Positions 35,850 through 48,240 of a stretch of 64,000 nt of DNA are shown in pieces (position 1 is the stretch's first letter; the number at the start of each line of letters is the position of its first letter). Made by a program: the position numbers and the translations under genes. The notes below the pieces were generated by a model that worked only from the letters and a program-made list of their open reading frames with translations, was not told where the DNA came from and ran no database searches. The DNA comes from Tetrastigma voinierianum (lineage: Eukaryota > Streptophyta > Magnoliopsida > Vitales > Vitaceae): contig JAEQBH010002187.1 of the NCBI GenBank assembly GCA_016808115.1, positions 248,001 through 312,000 on the forward strand, in the 5' to 3' direction.

Positions 35850-37013
35850 TGTAACACCCGAATTTGTAGGTATAAGTTAGGAAAATAATAATGGCCAAGG
35901 AATTCGTATAGGTATAAGTTATGGAAAATAATAATGATAATTCAATTAGGCGTTATGAAAATAATAATGGTAATTCAATTAGTAATTAATTAATTACTAT
36001 AATGAAAGGATGTTATGAAAATAATAATGGTAATTCAATTAGTAATTAATTAATTACTATAATGAAAGGGGGGTAAAAAGGTAATTTTTCTAATAGATAC
36101 CCTAGTATAAATTGGAATAAGAGAAGAAAATCCTTTACATTAAATGCTGAATTTCTCTCGACGGGTAGAATTCGGAGGACGTACGAGGTTCAGGATCTAG
36201 GGTTGAGAACAAAATTTTCTATGTAAGATCTTCCTCATTTTATTTATGCAGATTTCTTTCTTTGCGGTTCTTTAATTTTCTTTCGGTTTAGATAAACCCA
36301 CAGAAGAAGTGATTTAGATTACACTTTGTTCTTTAGAAATAAAATCTAAAATAAGGATCGGTGGTGTCATATTGAATTACTTTGAGTATGAGAATGAAAA
36401 AGGAAGTATTTAAGGATAATTTTTGAAAGAAAATAATAATAAACAAATAAGATAAATTTAGAAAAGATGAATTTTGGCATAAATATATGTATTTGATAAA
36501 TTATTAAATATATATGTATTTTGTGATAAATATTTTATTAAGGATTTAGAATTTATTAGATGGGAGAATATGATTAGAATAATTATTTGTAATTATAGGA
36601 AATAAGATCTATTAATAATACTTGCTGTCAGGTATGATAATTGTTAGGTAAAAGGGCTAGATGTGTATTATGTAATAATATAATTTGTAAAATATTATTA
36701 ATATTATTTCTTTCTAGTAAAAGATTTAGTTCGGATTAAGAGCATAAAAATACATAAATTATTAAAATAAGATCCAAAAGGAATATGAGTTTTATAAAAT
36801 TTGTAAAACTACCTAATTCAAATAATTTATCCATTTGAGCAGTTGTCAATATGTTTGAGGTGAACAAAATAATATCATTGTTAAGAATATCAAATTAGGA
36901 AAGTTTTAAGGAATAAATAAGTAATAACTGATAGTTTCTTCCTTATTTATTTTAGAATGTTCATTGAGGTGAAATTAACGAATTAGCTCGCCAAACTTTA
37001 GAGTACTCTTTTG

Positions 37014-37235
37014 AGTGAGGATTCTAATACGACTTTTCGGTATCATTTTATATATATATGCGTGTAAGGGATTATCTGACTTTTCGAAAATTATTATTTT
37101 TATATGTAATAATACGTGTAAGGGATTCTAATACAGAACTTCGAAAAATTATCGTTTATATATGTACGTGTAAGGGATTACATACGACTTTTGAATTATT
37201 ATTTTATATATGTCGTGTAAGGGATATTAATGCAG
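37014..37235. repeat. ~50-bp tandem repeats in C 3' LTR
   Basis: Counterpart of 30,723-30,955, units starting near 37,014, 37,063, 37,117, 37,170 and 37,217, with more small deletions than the 5' copy. Confidence 0.85.
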
Positions 37236-37468
37236 ATTTTAAAGAAAAATTATTTGTTTACTTCATTTGAGGATGAGAATTATTTTAATTGAATTATATA
37301 TAATCTTAGTTTATGAAAAGTTTTCCTTTTTATTTATTTGATTATCATGGATCAAAAGTAGTTTTGTGTGATTGTACTTTTGAGATTTGTTTGTTTCTGA
37401 AAGAAAATGTGGAGATATGATGTTTTGTAATTTGAACTTTTGAATGAAATATTTGACTCTGGTTAGTT

Positions 37469-37572
37469 CGGCCCTGTCAACGGGAATAATAGTTGACACT
37501 ATTTGGCCCTTGTCAACGGGATATAATAGTTGACACTATTCGGCCCTTGTCAACGGGATATAATAGTTGACC
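37469..37572. repeat. ~36-bp tandem repeats in C 3' LTR
   Basis: Three copies of '(c/t)ggcccttgtcaacggg atataatagttgac', starting at 37,469, 37,504 and 37,540. Confidence 0.88.
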
Positions 37573-38486
37573 TTTACATTTTCTTGGTGGGGAATGTAAT
37601 TTATTTGAACCCCAACCTCTAGGGGTTTGGTTAGAGGTTACTAGTACTAATAGTGTTTGGTTCCATCCACCTTAAAATGAACAATTTGCGGCTAGCCACC
37701 CATTTGAAAGTCCCACATGGCTGGGCACCATTTGATATTTGATGACCAGAGAAAAATATATTTGAAATGTATTTGATTTTGGATTTGATATGAAAGTGTT
37801 TGAATCGAAATTTGATATAAAATTGTTTGGATCACATTTGAAATGAAACCGATTTGAAATGGATGTGAGAATGTTTTAAAGTATATTTTATTGTGTTTGA
37901 CTTATTTTTGAATCAAAAGTTTTGATGAAAACATCTCCTATTTATTATATGATTGAAAACTTTTTGATCCATGAAGTATTGGGTGCTGTGTGGGCTTTTA
38001 GCTCACTCCCATTCGTTGACATATTTTTCGGGTACTTTTAGTTTCGCGAGGAGTGATGGCTAGGTTGGGGTTCGTCATCATTAAGTTTGATTAGAACTTT
38101 ATGTTGGATCATGTTGAACTCATAAGTTCATGTTTATGTGAAATGTTGGGTTTGAAAGTTAATTGAGAAAGTCACTTGGATAGACATTCCTTTTTTATAT
38201 TAGTCTGAAGTTGGATTTGAGAGATCTCAAATATTGTTTTATTTTGAACAACTCTATATGACATGCATAATTGAGATTTGAATATTTAGAAGAAATTTTT
38301 ATCGGCATTAAATTTTGAATTTGGAGAATTTATGAATTTAGAAGGTTCTTGTTACTACGAATATGTGATTATTGGTGGACAAAATCCGGTTACAAGAAGG
38401 TTAGTGTCGTTTCACACTTGAACCTTGTTTGAAGGCCGGGGTGTGGTCAATACGATCATGCCCAGAATTGGGTTTCGGGCGTGACA

Positions 38487-38491
38487 TTTAA
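38487..38491. other. Element C target duplication, right (tttaa)
   Basis: Exact copy of 29,519-29,523. Confidence 0.92.
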
Positions 38492-38739
38492 CCATAATAT
38501 CATGGACGAAATTATAATTACATGTATATAATTTCCAAAACAACCATTCATTTCAATGTCAATATATAAGCATACATATATCAGCATTCGTGAGCAAGCA
38601 ATTATCAAGCGTGTTGTACCCGATCAAGTAATAACACTTTTCACCCTCAAGGCCAATTGTGGCATATATAATGCCCACAAAAACAACCCACACAAGTAGC
38701 CCCAAATTGGCTCTTGAACTGGCCATAAAATCGGCCAAA

Positions 38740-39400
38740 CAAGCCCTTAACAGTTCGGATTATTATTTTTAATCAAAACAGTCTCTAAACACTTTCTGGG
38801 ACATATTACATATAACCACAAATCAACACACAAAACTGACCACAAACGGGCCACAAAACGGCAATTAAAGTGGTTTTAAAACAAGCAAACAGCCCCATAG
38901 GGCATCAATGAACAGTCCAAATAATTATTTTTAATTCAAACAATCCCTAAACACTCTTTGAGACATATTACACACAACCACAAATCAACACACAAAACCA
39001 GCCACAAACGGGCCGTAAAACAGCAATTAAAGTTGTTTGAAAATAGGCTAAACAGCCCCTTAAGGCATCAATTAACAGTCTGGATAATTCTTTTTAATCC
39101 AAATAGTCCCTAAACACTTTTTAAGACATATTACACACAACCACACATCAACACACAAAACTGGTCACCGAAGGGCTGCAAAACGGCAATTAAAGTCGAT
39201 TTTAAACATGCTAAACAGCCCCTTAGGGCATCAATTAACAGTCTAGATAATTCTTTTTAATCCAAACAGTCCTTAAACACTTTTTGGGATATATTACACA
39301 CAACCACAAATCAACACACAAAATCGGCCACAAAACGGGCCTCATAATGGAAATTAAAGTCGTTTTAACCCATGCCAAGCAGCCCCTTAGGTAGAAATCA
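38740..39400. repeat. 163-bp tandem array in D 3' LTR
   Basis: Four units, with 'gcatcaattaacagt' landmarks at 38,902, 39,065 and 39,228, each holding 'cactttttgggacatattac', 'acaaatcaacacacaaaa' and 'aaacggcaattaaagt'. The 5' LTR array is at about 56,090-56,710. Confidence 0.9.
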
Positions 39401-40135
39401 GTCCACAAAAGTAAGAATAAACTAAGGTAGGAAGAATCCCTACCACTTGAAGTGGAGTAGAACCAAAGGAGGTCTCGAGAACACCCCCTAAAGCCCAAAA
39501 AATTGGATGTCCCCAAATCTCCTTCTTCGGATCTTCAGTGAAATGCTTCGTTTTTGGTACACATGAGTAGCCCTCATTAAGACGATGAACTTTGGTTCTT
39601 GACCCGATGAATTCCTACTGACGAAACTCCGTGGATCGTGGAAATAAGGTTAGATTATCTTTCTCTATCTCTCTTTGCTCTCTCTCTCACGTTTTTTCTC
39701 TCCAACAGGAAAATAAATGAGATAATTTTTGTCCCAAGCCTCTCACTTAAGTTTAAGTGAGTGGCTCACTTCGCGCCATGTGTTCACGACCTATCCAAGT
39801 CTGTTTCTACATCGAAATAATTTATTTCATCCCGGTTCAAGTTCAATTTATTTTAAATGAACTTTACTTAATTTTTTTTTCACTTTCGATGTATTTCTTA
39901 AAATCCCGTTTCTAGGGTCAACCGAACGCTCGACACCCTGAAAATCGTAAAAATCCGACTGTCTTAGAATTCAACGAAATTCGTCTAGTTAACTAGATTT
40001 CACGAGACGAATCCAATAGTGAGGCCCGTTCGTCATCTGCGATCTAGAAAAATTTCAGGTTTGCAATCTGTACTGTAGTGGCAATTTACCGCTTTGCCAT
40101 TTTTCGGAAAAATTCAAATTTACCCAGGTTTAACA

Positions 40136-40152
40136 TTCTCCCCCCTTAACAT
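40136..40152 (-). other. Element D polypurine tract
   Basis: On the minus strand TTAAGGGGGGAGAA abuts the TGTTAAACC start of the 3' LTR. Confidence 0.9.
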
Positions 40153-40269
40153 AATTTCACCCCCAAAATTCACACACACATACACATTCAAATCACATGC
40201 ATATGCAACAGTCATTTAATCACCAAATGACTAAAAACATACCTCGAATAAGAAAGGATAATTGCACCT

Positions 40270-41760
40270 TGCGGTGTCGCGCATTCCCATGTTGCCTCTC
40301 CGGTATCGATGTTCTTTACAACACCTTTACTAGTCTGCTTGTCTTCATAAAGCTTCGTTCCTATCTATCTATAATCGTGCAGTCCCTCCTCGTGGTTCCA
40401 TTACGCGCCAGCGACAAGCTAAGCCCCGATCCACGGCATGAGTCGGATGCAGGTGTACGTCTAGAGCATGAGATATGGAATGCCACATAAACATCAGATA
40501 TAAGTTTGGCGATGTGCCAGTGAGTAACAACTATAGCCACCCTCTCGAGTATCTGAAATGCATTATATCTGTTGATAGCTTTTAGCTTGTCGAACATGAC
40601 CTTCTCTCTTGGCATCACCTTCGAAGACATGATCCTACCTCCCGGAGCTAGGAGTCAGGTTGTCGGAGTCGATGTAGCTCTTATGACTCACGGTAGTGAA
40701 GGCGCTTAAATATCAAATCCCACTTTCTTAGGGTGTCTCTAACCAAATCCAGAACCCATGGTGGGTCTCTCCTACCTCCATCCAAACAAATCGGTCGTGA
40801 GGCCTCTATATAATGTCTCACTTAGGGTGCCATACGTATGCACGCAGTAACTATTGTTGTAGGCGAACTCCACTAAGGGTAAATGCTCTTCCCAACTACC
40901 CTTAGGATCTATAAAGCATGCCCGTAGCATGTCCTCTAAATTATGGATGGTCCTCTTCGACTGACCGTCTGTCTGGGAATGAAAAATAGTGCTCATCATC
41001 AATTGTGTCCCCATGACTCTTTGAAAACTCTTCAAAAAATGAGCCATAAACCTGGGATCATGATCCGATACTATGGATACTAGCACTCCATGCAATCGGA
41101 CAATCTCCCGTATACAACTGTGAATTCCTTGAGTGAAGTCATCGCACAACCAAAAGTGTGTGTGTCGAGTGGTAAGTGGGTCGACACCACGTCATGCCCT
41201 CGTGATGTGCATGGAAAGTGAGTCACAAAATCCATCGTGATATGATCCAGCCACACTTTCGGCTACACATAAGGGCGCTGGAGTAATTCAGCTGGTCTCT
41301 GAGTGCTCCATTGCTTTTTATTTCTGGCGACACGTAAGGCATCAACAAACAAAATCCTCAACGTGTTTCTTCATCTCACTCCAGTAATACTAACGACGAA
41401 GATCATGGTACATCTTCGTACCATCTGGATGCACAGTAAAACGGGAGCAATGGAACTCCCTGAGGATCTCTTTTCTCGGATCTACTGACTGGGGAACCAC
41501 TACCCGTCCCCTATACCTAAGACTACCATTTGTGTGAATGGTCCAGCCATCGTCACATGTATTAATGCTTAGTAGCTCGTCCACGATGGATGTCACTTTT
41601 TGTGCCACATCCTGTAGCTCGATCAACTTTGCACCGATAGGCGTAACCATTAAAATCCCCAATGTACCTTGAGCTTGACCCTTGTTGTGCAGTCCGAACT
41701 GTCCCACAACCTCGAGCATCTGCCACTCCCAAGAAGCCACACTAGCCAACACTCCCCGTG
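40270..41760 (-). pseudogene. Element D integrase and chromodomain remnant
   Basis: Minus strand. The N-terminal zinc-binding region lies at about 41,500-41,390 (SLRYRGRVVVPQS, ILREFHCSRFTVHPDGTKMY). The catalytic core is at 41,240-40,772: EIVRLHGVLVSIVSDHDPRF, MGTQLMMSTIFHSQTDGQSK, DPKGSWEEHLPLVEFAYNNS, so one catalytic Asp and its neighbourhood survive. After a frameshift come VMFDKLKAINRYNAFQILER and AFHISCSRR (40,610-40,450). The last part near 40,390-40,270 is where the chromodomain should be and is barely readable. Integrase would insert element cDNA; this copy is dead. Confidence 0.87.
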
Positions 41761-43100
41761 ACTTCTAACTAAGTGCATCAACCACCACATTTGCCTTATT
41801 GGGTTGGTAATGCAAAGTGAAGTCATAGTCCTTTAGGTATTCCATCCACCTATGTTGCCTCATGTTGAGGTCCCGCTGTGTAAAAATGTACTTCAGACTC
41901 TTATGGTCTGAATACACCTCAAACTGCTCACTATATAGATAGTGGCGCCAAGCCTTTAAGGCAAAGACAATGACTACCAACTCCATGTCATGTGTAGGGT
42001 AACTCTACTTATGGTTCTTTAACTACTAAGAATCGTAAGCCACTACCCTCTTGGACTGCATTAAAACACATCCAAGTCTGTCCTTAGAGGCATTACAATA
42101 CACTGTATACCTTTGTCCCATTTCCAAAACTATCAGAATAGGAGCTGAAGTAAGCCTCCTTTTTAATTCCTGGAATGCCCTCTCACACAAGTCATTCCAC
42201 TTAAACTTGACCTTCTTCTATGTCAATCTCGTCATAGGTCACGACTAATCGGAGGATCCTCGATGAACCTCTTGTAATACCTAACAATCCCAAAAGCTGC
42301 GTATCTAGAAGATTGACTTGGTCTCTCGACTCATAAGCTGCCTCAACCTTCTCAGGGTCCATGGATAAGCAGGAAATGATTCCACGAGCCTCGAATTTCC
42401 TCGATGGTGAAATTCACACTTACTGAATTTGGTAGCCACAGCGATGGTTGCTCAATGTGGAGCCTGATCCTCGAATGACCCTCATGCTCCTCCTCGGACT
42501 TAGAGTAGATCAAGATGTAAATCAGCCCAGACCCTGTGAAGCCGATCTAGATAGGGTTAGAATACCCTATGCATGAGATCCATGAATGTCGTTGGAGCAT
42601 TCATCAATTTGAAAGGCATTACTGTGAACTCGAAATGCCCATACCTCGTCTTAAACACCGTCTTAGGGATATCTGCCTCCCTAACCCTCAACTAATGGTA
42701 ACCGATGTGAAGATCTATCTTGGAATTAACTCGCACCCCTCTCAGCTAATCAAATAAGTCATCAATCCTTGGAAAAGGGTATCTATTCTTAATAGTAACC
42801 CTATTCAATTGCTTGTAGTCTATGCATAGCTGAAGAGTCTTGTCCTTCTTCTTGGCAAACAGCACTGGAGCTCCCCAAGGTGAAGTGCTCGGTTTAATAA
42901 AACCCCTGTCTAACAATTCCTGTAATTAGACTTCAAGTTTCTGCAACTCAAAAGATTCATTCTATGCGGAGTCATAGAAACAGGCTATGTACCAAGGTGT
43001 AACTCAATAGTGAAGTCTACATCCCTATGCGGAGGTAATCCCGATAGTTCATTCGGAAAAATGTCCTCATACTTAAAAACCGTCCAAGGTAAACCCAACT
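41761..43100 (-). pseudogene. Element D reverse transcriptase / RNase H remnant
   Basis: Minus strand. RT starts near 42,890 with PWGAPVLFAKKKDKTLQLCI, then DYKQLNRVTIKNRYPFPRID and DLFD before a stop. Next come GHFEFTVMPFKL and MNAPTTFMDLMHRVF (42,640-42,565). The catalytic segment (about 42,530-42,490) reads GLIYILIYSKSEEEHEGHSR: the two aspartates before ILIYS are gone, so polymerase activity is impossible. RNase H follows, with ELVVIVFALKAWRHYLYSEQ, FEVYSDHKSLKYIFTQRDLN and LHYQPNKANVVVDALS (41,986-41,765). Confidence 0.88.
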
Positions 43101-43800
43101 CTTGTCTCGCCTCGTCCTCTAGGGTAAGGCTTATCAACCAACCCACCAACTACCTGTGCCATCTAGAATCGTACACGGCTTGGGGGTAAAGCATTGTGGT
43201 TATCCCCCTGAAACATAACACAAACATTATCCGGTGTGTAGGCAGTAACCCTCCCCTACGATCTAATCAATGACAACTGCGTATTGTCATCAACTGATCC
43301 ATCGAGGATGACATCAAACTCAGACATGTTCATGACCTAAGGTCCACAATGAGTAGAATCCCACAATCTCTAACTCCTGATCCAGAGCATATCTTATCAA
43401 TGTTCACCTTAGTTCCTGGGGAGAACTCACATCTGCTTGACTCTTCGAGGTTTCAACCTACAGCGAAATCTTTCACACGCGTCTGTGATGAATAAATGAG
43501 ATGCGCGAAATCAACGATACTCATGCCCGTAGGCAAGAGTAGAAATGTACCAGAATAGCAAGTGAATTTGTAAGGCCCGAGCGGGGTGTGATGGCATAGA
43601 CATGCCCCTGGGTCCATGAAGTCCTGGCTTGTAACCCCTGGCCTCGATCTCGACCCATGTCCTGGCCCATCCAGCCTGATTGTGAAGTAGTAGGGGCCTA
43701 TGCAGCACCCTGAGACTGATACTGGTTCCCCTGGATCATGGTGGGGTAAGGAAGAACAAACTGAGTCTGCGAGCATCCCACTAATGATTGGGACTGGTGT
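43101..43800 (-). pseudogene. Element D linker and protease remnant
   Basis: The frame at 43,776-43,453 is the spacer between nucleocapsid and protease. Toward its end, VDFAHLIYSS occupies the place of the retropepsin active site, but Asp-Ser-Gly is not preserved. MSEFDVILDGSVDDN (43,329-43,285) is the start of the protease-RT junction. The overlapping frame at 43,708-43,511 is a shadow. Confidence 0.7.
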
Positions 43801-44714
43801 CCCATAACTCTCGGATCCCTACCTCTAAGGATAATCCCGTTTCATGTGTTCAGGCTGGTAGCAATGGAAACATATCCTCTGCCCTAGCTGGCTAATAGCC
43901 TTAAAGTGTCTCCCATCTTGGGATAATTTACCCTGGCCTTAGCCTTGATAGCTGTAGCCCTGTCCCTGTAACCCTCGCAGAGCAGAAGTCTTATGCTTCT
44001 TCTCTAAGTTGGAAGAAGAAGGCTAACTCTCCCTCCTCTTATCTTTAACACCCGCATCTCGAATGCTCCGTGCGTCATCCACCTCTCTCTCAATGGTCAT
44101 AGTTGTCTTGATCATCGAGTCCAAGTCTTACAGGAGAAGTCCCACAATTTTACCCTGGATAGACAATTTCAAACAATCCTCAAACTTTCTCACTTTGGCC
44201 ATGTTTGTGGTCACATAGTCATCGGCAAAATGGACTAACTCAATAAACTTAGCCACATATTCGAGCACAATCATCATTCCTTATTTCAGTTCTAGGAACT
44301 CCTAACTTTTACATGTCGAGCAAACTCCAGGAAATACTTACCCATGAAGAGCTCATGAAACTCTTCCCATGTCATTGCCCCAAAATTCCATGAGGCTTTG
44401 ACCCAATCCCACCATACTTAGGATTCGCTCTCTAGCTAGAATGCAGCTAGCCTTATCCTCGTGGCATTGGAGGTGATCTGTAGCCTCTAGATCTTCTTGG
44501 GCTTAGCGGAACCAGTGATCTGACTTCCACTTCGGGTCCTCCTCCTTGAGGTTGGAGGATGATGTGCCTTGAACTTCTGGAGGTTACTCGGCCCTCCTTG
44601 GCTCATAGTTGCACTAGCTTGTGTAATGGTGGTAGCCACAACACTCGCCTGCGTAATGGTAGCAGGCGCAACACCAATAGCCTCTATGAAGGCTCCTTGA
44701 TCAAAGGTCGGTGG
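43801..44714 (-). pseudogene. Element D gag, main part
   Basis: Minus strand from the B insertion downward. PPPTFDQGAFIEAIGVAPAT begins at about 44,718, followed by a Thr/Gln/Ala-rich linker and a basic stretch (SRRRTRSGS). The capsid core lies near 44,470-44,200, in several frames with stops. The zinc knuckle at 43,880-43,838 reads CFHCYQPEHMKRDY: spacing C-2-C-4-H-4 is right, but the last cysteine has become tyrosine. The first ~16 codons are displaced to 54,249-54,201 by element B. Confidence 0.85.
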
Positions 44715-44719
44715 TGGTT
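44715..44719. other. Element B target duplication, left (tggtt)
   Basis: tggtt here is repeated exactly at 54,196-54,200, immediately after the 3' LTR of B. Confidence 0.95.
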
Positions 44720-47161
44720 TGTAACACCCCAAATTATGTCCTAACAGTTTTATAACATATTTAGGGTATAATAAAAGAAAAAGTATATTTTTCTAGAATA
44801 AAATAAAGATGAAAAAAATAAAATAAGCAAGAACCGGGAATTCATACAAAAGTTAAGGGTAAATTAATAATTTACCAATTCAGGACCCAAGGGTCATAAT
44901 TTAATAAGTTCATATGCCAAAGTATGAATATGTATAAGTTAAAATAAGAATAATAGAGAAATGGAGGGACCTAAATGCAAAAATGGGAAAGAAAGCAAAA
45001 ATGAGTAGGCAAAACATGGCCTTGACTCAAAAAGGAGGATGAGATTAAAAGGGCAAAAAATATCTCATTTGGTCTTGAGAAAAAGAGAGCAAAAACAGAT
45101 AAGGGAGAAGAGAAGAGAAGGGAAGAAGAAGAGAGATGAAGGAAGAAAGAAGGAGAAAAGAAGATCACAGGTATGGAATTTGTCTAGTTTTGGTATGGAA
45201 AATATAGATACATGGTTTGGAACCCTCTATTTTGTCTATAGGTAGGGTTTGGAAACTCCCAAACTCATTTCTTGTTAGGTTTGAGTTGAGAAGAACTCTA
45301 AGACTCCTATATATGTGTTTTTGGTGGGCTTTAAGTCGTATTTTGGGGGTTGTATGGAAACTAAGTATGGTTTCCCCAAATTTTTTAGATTTAGGAAACT
45401 CATATAACCCATTAATTGGGTAGGGGTTTCTCCTACTCGAGTTCCTTTTCATTTAAGGGTTATGTGGTGGGGTTTTGCCCCAAGGGAAATGTCTAGTTGC
45501 AATTTGAACCAAGGGAAATTTCCCTATTTTCTTTATCATAAGCATTATAAGGACTTTAAATTTAGTTTTGAGTGAAAGAAGGGAATTTGGCGGAGTGAGT
45601 CAGCAATTGAAATTGTAGCCACATGTGATCTGAACTTGATGTTAGGATTTTGAATTTCTCCATTTAAACCTTTGTAGCCTAAGATATGATCCTTTTTATC
45701 TTAAACAATCTACTCGGCTAGGTCGACTACGACCGGGTCGGCCATTGGAGTCGACTAAGTTGGGTTTGACTATGTGTGACCTCCCGACTTGAAGGTCATA
45801 ACTTCTTCGTCAAACTCAGGTTCCAGATGTTTTGGACTCTATGGAAATCCCACGTTGAGTCAAGATTACGATCGTATGCTGTGGGAGGACAGTAAGGTGA
45901 ACCTTAAACCTACTGGGTGAAATTTTCAAGACTATTTGCCGGGATAGAGTAGTGGAAACTAGGATTGGCTAGTCATGTGACCTCGACCCTTTGAGATGAC
46001 CATAACTTCTTCGTACAAACTTTGTTTCGGGTGTTCTTGGACTCTATGGAAATCCCTTTGAGTCTAGAATCCATCCATATATAGCTTGATAAAATTAGAA
46101 CTCATATTAGGTTCATAAATCACGAAAAACAGTAGGCTCTGCTAGTAACCTTAGTTATTCATGCATATAATGAGATATGAAAAATGCAAAGTTATGAATA
46201 AATGATTGTACATATAGCATATGATTACCAAATGACAATAATTATTCGGGATAATGAGATATGTACTGAACATAAAATACACATGGATTGTCTGCTTAGA
46301 ACCTGGGAGAGGGATAGATGGGCATGCCTATTAGGGAAAAACAAGTCTGCAGCATACAGATCAATTGGCCCTATTGGGGTCATTACAGCGCCTTCGGGCC
46401 ATTGTAGATAGTCATTGTCTCGCACAATGATAACAGTGTCTTCGGGCCCTTATAGACCACTGTTTCCGTACAGTGAGTACAGCGCCTTCGAGCTCTTATA
46501 GTTTCCTTTATCCACTTCTAAGGTTTATGTATGCATGAAATATAAAACAAATGACATGAATATGACATATGAAATGATATGATATGATAAGAGAAGCATA
46601 GCACCGCTATGCAATGACAAGTATATTGTGACAAGAACATGAAGTAAAGTGTAAAATGATAAGAAATGAAACATGGTATGATAAGTAAATACGAGATATG
46701 TATAAACATGTTTATATGATATGATATGTTAGATGTATATGCATGTGTATAGAAGTGTGATGATCCTTGTTAGTGGTCGTCCACGAGTTGATTCCCACTA
46801 AGCGTAAAGCTTAGCACGGGTTTTCATCCGTGTAGGTACAGAAGGGGAAACCCCGGAGAGGGACGGGGTGTGCATCAGGATTGTGGCCCCACATCACTAG
46901 GTGCCCACTGGAAGACCTTTTGGTCTAATGTATATGTATTTTTGTATCTTTTGTAAACAATGTAAATATTGTAGATGTTGAACACTTCCATATATGGAAC
47001 TTGTATATATTTTGTGTCATTGCTCTGGAATATAATTACTGAGTTAAATGTTTAACATTGTATAAATAAACAAGCTTAAAGTTTATAAAAAATAAAAATA
47101 AATAATAAATATATAAATGATACCCTCACTTGACACCGTGTGTCGAGTTGGGGGCGTCACA
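44720..47161 (+). repeat. Element B 5' LTR
   Basis: TGTAACACCCC...GGGGGCGTCACA. A purine-rich AGAGAAGAGAAG stretch (45,108-45,160) precedes a donor-like ACAGGTATGG (GT at 45,171). The module 'ggactctatggaaat' occurs twice (45,835 and 46,040) as in element A. Around 46,370-46,500 three short repeats end in 'gccttcgggcc'/'tcttcgggccc'. Frames inside (for example 45,039-45,245, 46,202-46,411) recur in the 3' LTR or are random. Confidence 0.93.
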
Positions 47162-47167
47162 AGTTAG

Positions 47168-47180
47168 TGGTATCAGAGCC
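47168..47180 (+). other. Element B primer binding site
   Basis: TGGTATCAGAGCC, the unaltered tRNA-Met-type primer site, 6 bp inside the 5' LTR. Confidence 0.95.
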
Positions 47181-47301
47181 TAGGTTTATGCGTTTCTGGA
47201 AAAGCCTAGGTTTAGGCATTTCTGGAAGAGTCTTAGATTAAGGATGTACCTACATAGTAATGTGTTGACCTCTGATGAGGATGTCCTTGTGTTTTGTATA
47301 G

Positions 47302-48240
47302 ATGGATCGTCCTGAAGAAGCTATTGAGAGTGTTAACTTGAGAACAAGGGTTATCGAACATGAGCACATAAGTAATGTGCGCAATGGGCCCACTTTGGAA
47401 GCCTTGCGAGGAATATCGCAAGACATGGCTTGGGTATTGGATGAATTGACCACTTCTAAAAAGCTCCGATGAACCTGATAAGAAGACATGGAAGCGGGAG
47501 AATTCATGGGTTAAGCATGGAAGAGTCAAAGAAAGCTTAATTCTGGTTAGAAAAGCTAGAAAGGGTTTTAGAATAGGTTAGTGCCTCCCAGATCGAGAGC
47601 ATTATGTGCGATCTCACTTTGCGGGTGAGGCATAGTTGGTGAAGCGGGTGCTTAAAGTCGGGGATTCCAAATCCCTTGCATGGGAATTCTTTGTCCGAGA
47701 GTTGAATGGTATGTTACATACATGTATAGGGAGTCGAGTGAAACAATTCCCGAATATGAAGCAAAAGGGAACTTATGCGTAATTTGAGTATGAAAGAGAT
47801 TCAACCATCTAACAGCAAATATACGCCAGCGGTCCTCAGAACATGTTCGGTGTAAGCTGATTTGAAAATGGACCATGATTCCATCGAAGGTACTTACTTT
47901 TGTGACTTCTCAAGCGGGTGAACTTTTATCGATTGGTCGAGCTACAATGAAAGTGGAGGCTAGAAACCGGCGGCAAAGGTCTGAAGAAGTTTTCTAGAGG
48001 AGCCGTCCTCCTCGAGGAAAGAGCTAAAGAGTCTCGGCTCAATCAGTATAGTTCATTCTGAGAGGTAGAAGGCAAGGGGTCGATGTAGCACTGATGCAGT
48101 GAAGCACTTGATTGGACATGGAGAAATTCCAGAATGCCCTTATTACCATAGAAGACATTTTGGAGTTTGTAGATTGTTGACATGAGGGTGCTTCAGATGT
48201 GGAAGCACTAAACATTTTATGGAAAATTGTCCCAATGAGT
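47302..48240 (+). pseudogene. Element B gag remnant
   Basis: ATG at 47,302 opens MDRPEEAIESVNLRTRVIEH, an N-terminal heptad-like region, broken after about 55 codons. The capsid core (47,640-47,900) is scattered over frames with many stops. The nucleocapsid knuckle at 48,189-48,230 is intact: CFRCGSTKHFMENC (C-2-C-4-H-4-C), followed by a basic tail. The N-terminus is unlike those of A and D, in keeping with the different LTR group. Confidence 0.82.

Larger units (their letters stand above)
29524..38486 (+). mobile_element. Chromovirus C (nested in LTR of D)
   Basis: 8,963 bp, TGTAACACCC...GCGTGACA, with LTRs of ~2.65 kb that remain alike, an exact tttaa target duplication and an unusually short internal region (3.65 kb). 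Coding remnants in order are gag, faint protease/RT, integrase and chromodomain, all on the plus strand and AT-rich. It inserted after D yet its genes are more decayed than those of D. Confidence 0.92.
35850..38486 (+). repeat. Element C 3' LTR
   Basis: Close copy of 29,524-32,200. Differences are clumped: some 100-bp stretches are identical while others (such as 36,140-36,240 and 36,950-37,230) show dense substitutions and small deletions. Donor-like site at 36,223 reads CTATGTAAGA. Ends ..GGGCGTGACA at 38,486, followed by tttaa. Frames at 37,058-37,270 and 37,311-37,499 are repeat artefacts. Confidence 0.92.
38487..40135 (-). repeat. Element D 3' LTR, proximal part
   Basis: Resumes after C with 'accataatatcatggac' and matches 55,808-57,433. 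Starts (minus) TGTTAAACCTGGG at 40,135. Minus-strand donor-like AGTGGTAGGG lies near 39,452-39,461. The head shares 'cagtcggattttta' (39,950-39,963, minus) and neighbouring text with the A LTR head, showing family kinship. The frame at 39,235-39,516 is LTR text. Confidence 0.9.

Noticed and set aside
44959..45245. Lys/Glu-rich frames repeated at about 52,100-52,320 as a possible conserved small protein
   Set aside because: Both copies are the purine-rich leader of the B LTRs; repetition reflects LTR duplication, and the GAA expansion changes the product freely.
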